A stretch of DNA of 8,428 nucleotides from Oscillospiraceae bacterium (lineage in GTDB: Bacteria; Bacillota; Clostridia; Oscillospirales; Oscillospiraceae): assembly GCA_017405545.1 (NCBI GenBank), contig JAFRAF010000130.1, forward strand, positions 1-8,428, read 5' to 3'. Every line of letters starts with the position of its first letter. Position 1 is the stretch's first letter. The translations under genes were made by a program, and so were the position numbers. This document shows, piece after piece, positions 5,128 to 8,428 of the stretch. The notes beneath the pieces were generated by a model that saw only the letters and a list, made by a program, of their open reading frames with translations, searched no databases and was not told the DNA's origin.

Positions 5128-7506
5128 TTACCACTCCAGATCGGGATCAGCCGCGCGGCCTTTGCCGGTGATGCCGTCAAGGACGATGCGCTGCTCGACC
5201 TGAGCGACCATCTTCTTGGTGAACTTAACAGTGTCGGGGTTGACGGAGAGGGAATCGATGCCGTTTCTTACGAGGAACTCAGCGAACTCGGGGTACACGC
5301 TGGGAGCCTGACCGCAGATGGATACGGTCTTGCCGGCGGCGTGAGCCTTCTCGATGAGCTTCTTGATGATTCTACGGACTGCCAGGTTACGCTCGTCGAA
5401 GATGTGGGACACGGTGTCGTTGTCGCGGTCGCAGCCCAGGGTCAGCATGGTCAGGTCGTTGGAGCCGATGGAATAACCGTCGACGAAATCATTGAACTGA
5501 TCTGCCAGAATGATGTTGGAGGGGATCTCCGCCATCAGCCAGACCTTGAAGTCGGGTCCGCGCTTCAGACCCTGCTGAGCCATCAGGTCGATGACCTTTC
5601 TGCATTCGTCAACAGTGCGGCAGAAGGGGATCATGACATACAGGTTCTTCAGACCGAACTCGTTACGCACCTTCTTGACCGCCTCTATCTCAAGCTTGAA
5701 GCCCTCGATATATGCGGGATCGTAGTAACGGGAAGCTCCACGCCAGCCGAGGAGTGCGCTGGGCTCATTGGGCTCGAACTCGTCGCCGCCCTTGAGGTCA
5801 CGGTACTCGGAGGACTTGAAGTCGGAGAAGCGGAGAACCACCGGACGGGGAGACATGGCCTGACATACCTGACGGAAGCCCTCGGCCAGCTGGTCAACGA
5901 CCTTCTCGGGGTGGCCGGTTTTTATCAGGTACAGAGGATGCTCGTGGATATATGTAGTCCAGATGAACTCCTCACGCATGAGGCCGATACCGTCGCAGGG
6001 GAGGGAGGAATACTTGTCCGCCAGCTCGGGATCGCCCAGGTTCATGTAGATCTTGGTGCCGGTTACAGGGAAGGTCTCAGCGGCGACAACAGTGCCGGCC
6101 GCGGCGGCCTCAGGCTTCTTGGCGAACTCAACGATGCCCTCGTATACAACGCCGTTGGTGGCGTCTACGGAGATGTCAGCGCCGTCGGGGATGGTGTCCG
6201 TAGCAGCGGGGCCGCGGCTCTTGGTGCCGACCACGCAGGGGATGCCGAGCTCACGGGAGACGATGGAGGCGTGGCAAGTCATGCCGCCGGAGTTAGTGAC
6301 GATGGCCTTGGCCTTCTTCATTGCGGGCACCCAGTCGGGGGCGGTCATCTCGGTTACAAGGATTTCGCCGTCCTTGAACTCGTCGATAAGAGCCACATCG
6401 CGGATAACATGGGCCTTGCCGCTTACCTGTCCGGGGCTTGCGGGCATACCCTTGACCAAAACTGTACGATTAGTAGTTACTGACTCGCTGCTCACTGCAC
6501 TGCTCTCCTTATCTTTTCTGGACCAGACAGTTTCGGGTCTGGCCTGAAGTATCCATATTTTTCCGTCACGCTCGTCTACGCCCCACTCCATATCCATGTA
6601 GCAGCCGTAGTGCTTCTCTATCTTCATTGCGTAACCGGCAAGCTCTTTGATCTGCTCGTCGGTGAGAACCTGTCTGGCCCGCTTTTCCTCGGGTACGGGC
6701 AGCTCCTCGCAGTCGCCTCCGACCTTGCGGACGAGCATGATATCCTGAGAGTACACGTCGCAAACGTCGATGTTGCCGGTCTCCTTGTTGACCTGATAGT
6801 TATCGGGGGTAACGGTACCCTGAACAACGTACTCGCCGAGACCGTAGGCAGCCTCGATGAAAACGACCTTGTCGTCACCGTTTGTGACGTTGAGAGAGAA
6901 CATTACGCCGGAGGCCTCAGAGTATACCATCATCTGTACGACGGCGCTGAGGGCGACCTCGATATGGTCAAAGCCCTGTTTCTCTCTGTAATAAACAGCT
7001 CTGTCGGTAAAGCAGGAAGCATAGCACTGTTTCACTCGCTCAACAACATCCTCGCCGCCCTGAACATTCAGGTATGTATCCTGCTGTCCGGCGAAGCTGG
7101 CGTCGGGCAGATCCTCGGCTGTAGCGCTTGAACGTACAGCGACGAAAGGAGCGTCCTCGCCGACCTTCTTGGCCAACTCGGCATAGGCGTCTTTGATGGC
7201 CTTGTCGAGATCCTCAGGCATCTTCTCATCCACGATCATCTTACGCAGCTTGGCGCAGACGTCACGGAGAAGAGCGCTGTCCTCAACATCGGTGAGTTCA
7301 GCGAGACAGGCCTGCATTCTCTCCTTAAGTCCGTTCTTCTCAATAAAGTAACGGTATGCATAGGCGGTCGTTGCAAAGCCGTACGGTACGGGGACGTCGG
7401 TCTTGGCGGTCATCTCACCCAGTGAGGAGGATTTACCGCCGACTATCGCGACGTCGCTTCTTTCAAGCTGTTCGAACCAAAGTAAAAATTGCTCTTCCTT
7501 GTTCAC
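5128..7506 (-). CDS. ppsA: Phosphoenolpyruvate synthase (pyruvate, water dikinase)
   Basis: This enzyme makes phosphoenolpyruvate from pyruvate and ATP (releasing AMP and phosphate), a gluconeogenic entry step. The 792-residue protein is close to the usual length. An N-terminal ATP-binding domain spans about 15-330 (GGKSSSLGEM, then VAVRSSATAEDLPDASFAGQ with Arg125, then EWG and ILQARPET). A Ser/Thr-rich linker lies at 331-347. The swivelling phosphohistidine domain has the catalytic His412 in GGMTCHAS. A PEP/pyruvate-binding barrel spans about 485-775, with GLMREEF, LRFSDFKSSEYRDLKGG, SIGSNDLTMLTLG and the catalytic Cys731 in SICGQAPS. The start is GTG 7506, with AAAGGGGTG (complement of 7512-7520) 5-8 nt upstream. 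It is monocistronic, with its own promoter at 7630-7658 and its own terminator. No PpsR-type (DUF299) regulator gene is adjacent in the window. Pyruvate phosphate dikinase is excluded by length and by the PpsA-type motifs. Confidence 0.97.
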   Translation of the reverse strand: MNKEEQFLLWFEQLERSDVAIVGGKSSSLGEMTAKTDVPVPYGFATTAYAYRYFIEKNGLKERMQACLAELTDVEDSALLRDVCAKLRKMIVDEKMPEDLDKAIKDAYAELAKKVGEDAPFVAVRSSATAEDLPDASFAGQQDTYLNVQGGEDVVERVKQCYASCFTDRAVYYREKQGFDHIEVALSAVVQMMVYSEASGVMFSLNVTNGDDKVVFIEAAYGLGEYVVQGTVTPDNYQVNKETGNIDVCDVYSQDIMLVRKVGGDCEELPVPEEKRARQVLTDEQIKELAGYAMKIEKHYGCYMDMEWGVDERDGKIWILQARPETVWSRKDKESSAVSSESVTTNRTVLVKGMPASPGQVSGKAHVIRDVALIDEFKDGEILVTEMTAPDWVPAMKKAKAIVTNSGGMTCHASIVSRELGIPCVVGTKSRGPAATDTIPDGADISVDATNGVVYEGIVEFAKKPEAAAAGTVVAAETFPVTGTKIYMNLGDPELADKYSSLPCDGIGLMREEFIWTTYIHEHPLYLIKTGHPEKVVDQLAEGFRQVCQAMSPRPVVLRFSDFKSSEYRDLKGGDEFEPNEPSALLGWRGASRYYDPAYIEGFKLEIEAVKKVRNEFGLKNLYVMIPFCRTVDECRKVIDLMAQQGLKRGPDFKVWLMAEIPSNIILADQFNDFVDGYSIGSNDLTMLTLGCDRDNDTVSHIFDERNLAVRRIIKKLIEKAHAAGKTVSICGQAPSVYPEFAEFLVRNGIDSLSVNPDTVKFTKKMVAQVEQRIVLDGITGKGRAADPDLEW

Positions 7507-7538
7507 AAAAGCACCCCTTTAGCAAAAAAGATTTATTG

Positions 7539-7571
7539 GAATAGATGTGTTTATTGCATTCATATCTATTC
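7539..7571 (-). promoter_or_regulatory. Inverted repeat in the ppsA leader near the ribosome binding site
   Basis: GAATAGAT (7539-7546) and ATCTATTC (7564-7571) are perfect 8-bp arms around a 17-bp centre. They lie between the predicted ppsA start of transcription and the Shine-Dalgarno, and a run of six U (complement of 7524-7529) follows in the mRNA. It could be an RNA stem that affects translation or a DNA operator. The weak AT-rich stem and its 9-nt distance from the U-run make it a poor terminator. Confidence 0.35.
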
Positions 7572-7594
7572 AAAGGTCCTACATATAAAAATGC

Positions 7595-7623
7595 AAGATT
7601 GAACAAAGTTATATTTCAATCTT
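7595..7623 (-). promoter_or_regulatory. 5'-terminal stem-loop of the ppsA leader
   Basis: On the minus strand AAGATTGAA pairs perfectly over 9 bp with TTCAATCTT (arms 7615-7623 and 7595-7603) around an 11-nt loop. The first base of the stem coincides with the predicted transcription start at about 7623. The stem is followed in the RNA by GCATTTTTA, so it could also attenuate. The more likely role is a 5'-end stabilising hairpin; both are inferences. Confidence 0.4.
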
Positions 7624-7629
7624 ACGTAT

Positions 7630-7658
7630 ATAATATATTATGACTGTCTCAATGTCAA
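7630..7658 (-). promoter_or_regulatory. Sigma-A promoter of ppsA
   Basis: On the minus strand a perfect TTGACA (complement of 7653-7658) is followed after exactly 17 bp by TATTAT (complement of 7630-7635), 5 of 6 matches to the -10 consensus. The expected start at about 7623 gives a leader of roughly 115 nt before the GTG start codon. Confidence 0.75.
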
Positions 7659-7786
7659 TACCGTTTATAAACAAAACAACATAGAAATTGCACATTTAGT
7701 CAGGATGAAAGACATCAGACGGGAGTTTTTGCTCCGGGGGAGGATTGCGAACATGTTTTCTTTAATAAAACAATTATATGCGCAAT

Positions 7787-7824
7787 ATTCATAAAACTAT
7801 TCATACTTATTCATTATTATTCAA
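7787..7824 (+). repeat. Helically phased ATTCAT repeats upstream of a promoter
   Basis: ATTCAT occurs at 7787-7792, 7799-7804 and 7809-7814, and the variant ATTCAA at 7819-7824. The steps are 12, 10 and 10 bp, close to one helical turn each. The array ends 16 bp before the -35 box at 7841, on the same DNA face. This suggests a binding array for a regulator or an intrinsically bent upstream element. The surrounding sequence is very AT-rich, so some repetition by chance is possible. Confidence 0.45.
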
Positions 7825-7840
7825 CTTAAACAATACTCTG

Positions 7841-7870
7841 TTGACTTTGGATTGTTAATTTGTATATAAT
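7841..7870 (+). promoter_or_regulatory. Sigma-A promoter with no protein gene downstream
   Basis: TTGACT at 7841-7846 (5 of 6) and a perfect TATAAT at 7865-7870 are separated by 18 bp. The expected start is at about 7877. No plus-strand ORF of useful length follows before the window ends, yet several hairpins with U-tracts do, so the product is probably a non-coding RNA or a leader. Confidence 0.6.
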
Positions 7871-7876
7871 ACTCAT

Positions 7877-8054
7877 ATCCGGCAAAGGTTATTTACAATA
7901 AGGCGATAGTATCATTAATATGATACGGAGTTAATCGAGTGTTTTTGCGTTTGAATGAGACGTTGTAAACTAAATAATTCCTGTCTTAGTAAGACTGATA
8001 TGATAATTATTATCAGCCGGGTTTTTCCTGTCAAAAGACAGCCGTTTATTTTTT
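7877..8054 (+). ncRNA. Candidate structured small RNA, family not recognised
   Basis: Starting from the promoter at 7841-7870, the plus strand contains an ordered set of helices. GTATCAT (7909-7915) pairs with ATGATAC (7920-7926) around a TAAT loop, framed by CGAT/ATCG (7904-7907 with 7934-7937). GTCTT/AAGAC lies at 7983-7995. CTGATA/TATCAG lies at 7995-8016. A long-range closing helix TCCGGC (7878-7883) with GCCGGG (8016-8021) is followed at once by five U (8022-8026). A second terminator-like hairpin, CTGTC-AAAA-GACAG (8028-8041), precedes TTTATTTTTT. A long-range closing helix beginning at the predicted +1 and ending at a U-tract is what an independently transcribed RNA would show. I could not match it to 6S, tmRNA, RNase P, SRP RNA or a riboswitch class by eye. 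Conservation would decide. Confidence 0.42.
8028..8054 (+). terminator. Terminator-like hairpin and U-tract at the end of the candidate RNA
   Basis: CTGTC (8028-8032) and GACAG (8037-8041) close an AAAA loop, followed by CCG, three U, an A and six U. The stem is only 5 bp, so it is modest alone. It sits just after a first U-tract at 8022-8026, giving a tandem arrangement. Confidence 0.45.
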
Positions 8055-8074
8055 AAACATTGGTTTTATATTTT

Positions 8075-8151
8075 ACCTGAGGTCGGGCGTCCTGCGCCTC
8101 CGTAATATACAGATTTCAGGTTATTATATGGAATTATATACAAAACCCGAC
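8075..8151. other. Interleaved complementary arms (possible pseudoknot or alternative helices)
   Basis: ACCTGA (8075-8080) is complementary to TCAGGT (8116-8121), and GTCGGG (8082-8087) is complementary to CCCGAC (8146-8151). The order is a-b-a'-b', so the two helices can coexist only as a pseudoknot. A small hairpin GGCG-TCCTG-CGCC (8086-8098) overlaps the second arm. No promoter directly in front of it and no ORF on either strand were found. Strand and function are unknown. Confidence 0.25.
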
Positions 8152-8222
8152 ATGAGAGATATATTTCGATAATTCAATGAGCGCGTCATGGGCGGGAAAA
8201 AGGAATCTCATTTGTTTTCTTA

Positions 8223-8283
8223 TAAAGCATCATTTTTGCAATTAATACACGGTTTAACTTGCAAAAAATGCACCGGTGCTTTA
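8223..8283. repeat. 61-bp imperfect palindrome with nested 10-bp perfect palindrome
   Basis: TTTTTGCAA (8233-8241) pairs with TTGCAAAAA (8259-8267). The helix continues past a 2-nt bulge with GCAT (8227-8230) and ATGC (8268-8271). Alternatively TAAAGCA (8223-8229) pairs with TGCTTTA (8277-8283). GCACCGGTGC (8270-8279) is itself a perfect palindrome. It lies just beyond the terminator of the right-hand gene. It may be a small non-autonomous repeat, an operator or a cruciform-forming site; only a search for further copies can tell. Confidence 0.4.
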
Positions 8284-8288
8284 ATTAC

Positions 8289-8324
8289 AAAAAGGCGTCC
8301 GCCCCGGATAATACTGAGGCGGAC
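8289..8324 (-). terminator. Rho-independent terminator of the right-edge gene
   Basis: On the minus strand GTCCGCC and GGCGGAC (arms 8318-8324 and 8297-8303) form a 7-bp GC-rich stem, extendable by a U-G and a C-G pair. GCC and five U (complement of 8289-8293) follow. It begins 8 nt after the stop codon of the gene at the right edge. Confidence 0.8.
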
Positions 8325-8332
8325 ACAATGCT

Positions 8333-8428
8333 TTATCTGTCGAAGCCGGGGTTGACAGCATATATGTTTTTCTGGTCCAGCCGTTCCTGTGTTTTCCTTA
8401 GTGCTTCACCGAAACGCTGGTAGAGAAC
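8333..8428 (-). CDS. C-terminal end of an unidentified protein (truncated by window edge)
   Basis: The last 31 codons plus TAA (complement of 8333-8335) of a minus-strand gene are present. The visible peptide starts VLYQRFGEALRK and ends NIYAVNPGFDR. It holds a charged, probably amphipathic helix followed by a short polar tail. A good terminator directly downstream supports this as a real gene end. The stretch is too short to assign a family and I do not recognise it. It is followed by its own terminator and then about 670 bp of non-coding DNA up to the ppsA promoter, so co-transcription with ppsA is unlikely. Confidence 0.65.
   Translation of the reverse strand, partial: VLYQRFGEALRKTQERLDQKNIYAVNPGFDR

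Noticed and set aside
5341..6483. 380-codon open frame on the plus strand inside ppsA
   Set aside because: It is antisense to the well-conserved PEP synthase barrel and swivelling domain, its product resembles no family and is rich in Val/Leu/Gly/Asp as expected from reversed codons, and it lacks a convincing RBS. It is a shadow frame.
7951..7970. CRISPR-repeat-like segment GTTTGAATGAGACG with AAAC nearby
   Set aside because: Only one copy, no spacer periodicity and no cas genes in the window.
7877..8054. 6S RNA as the identity of the candidate small RNA
   Set aside because: Size and closing end helix are suitable, but the interior forms several short local hairpins, not one long rod with a central open bubble.
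8075..8125. Minus-strand resemblance to the 3' half of a TPP riboswitch (AACCTGA, then GGCGCAGGA)
   Set aside because: The required 5' half (GGGGTGC and CTGAGA boxes) is missing upstream and the P5 hairpin does not form, and the nearest downstream minus-strand gene is ppsA several hundred bases away. Probably chance.

Overview
The window looks like chromosomal DNA of a spore-forming or spore-derived anaerobic member of Clostridia (Bacillota). The pointers are a SpoVB-type MOP flippase, a transketolase split into two genes, a short KdpD-like kinase without the N-terminal KdpD domain, strong GGAGG-type ribosome binding sites and consensus sigma-A promoters. No transposase, integrase, CRISPR array, tRNA or rRNA is visible. 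The taxonomic call is inference from gene style only.

Layout. Minus strand, 1-1357: a KdpD/KdpE-like two-component pair, with the kinase (254-1348) upstream of the response regulator (198 down to the window edge). Plus strand, 1483-3006: a 14-helix SpoVB-like lipid-linked oligosaccharide flippase, divergent from the kinase. Plus strand, 3010-5055: a transketolase operon with a clear promoter, a ~150-nt structured leader, the N-terminal subunit (3197-4033) and the C-terminal subunit (4030-4989, ATGA overlap), then a GC-rich hairpin. Minus strand, 7658 down to 5064: phosphoenolpyruvate synthase ppsA with its own promoter, a ~115-nt leader and a strong terminator. The tkt and ppsA units converge and their two hairpins lie only 11 bp apart. 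Minus strand, 8333-8428: the last 31 codons of an unidentified gene, followed by a good terminator (8289-8324).

The 826-bp gap between ppsA and the right-hand gene (7507-8332) is the least ordinary part. It is AT-rich and lacks a long ORF, but it is not empty. It holds the ppsA promoter and leader, an array of helically phased ATTCAT repeats, a near-consensus plus-strand promoter followed by several hairpins and U-tracts (a candidate unannotated small RNA, about 7877-8054), interleaved complementary arms that could form a pseudoknot (8075-8151) and a long imperfect palindrome (8223-8283).

How the genes work together: transketolase handles the non-oxidative pentose phosphate interconversions and PEP synthase converts pyruvate to PEP, so the centre of the window is carbon metabolism around lower glycolysis/gluconeogenesis and pentoses. 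The two-component system and flippase are functionally separate neighbours. No complete new protein system is evident. The best candidate for something undescribed is the non-coding region at 7787-8151.
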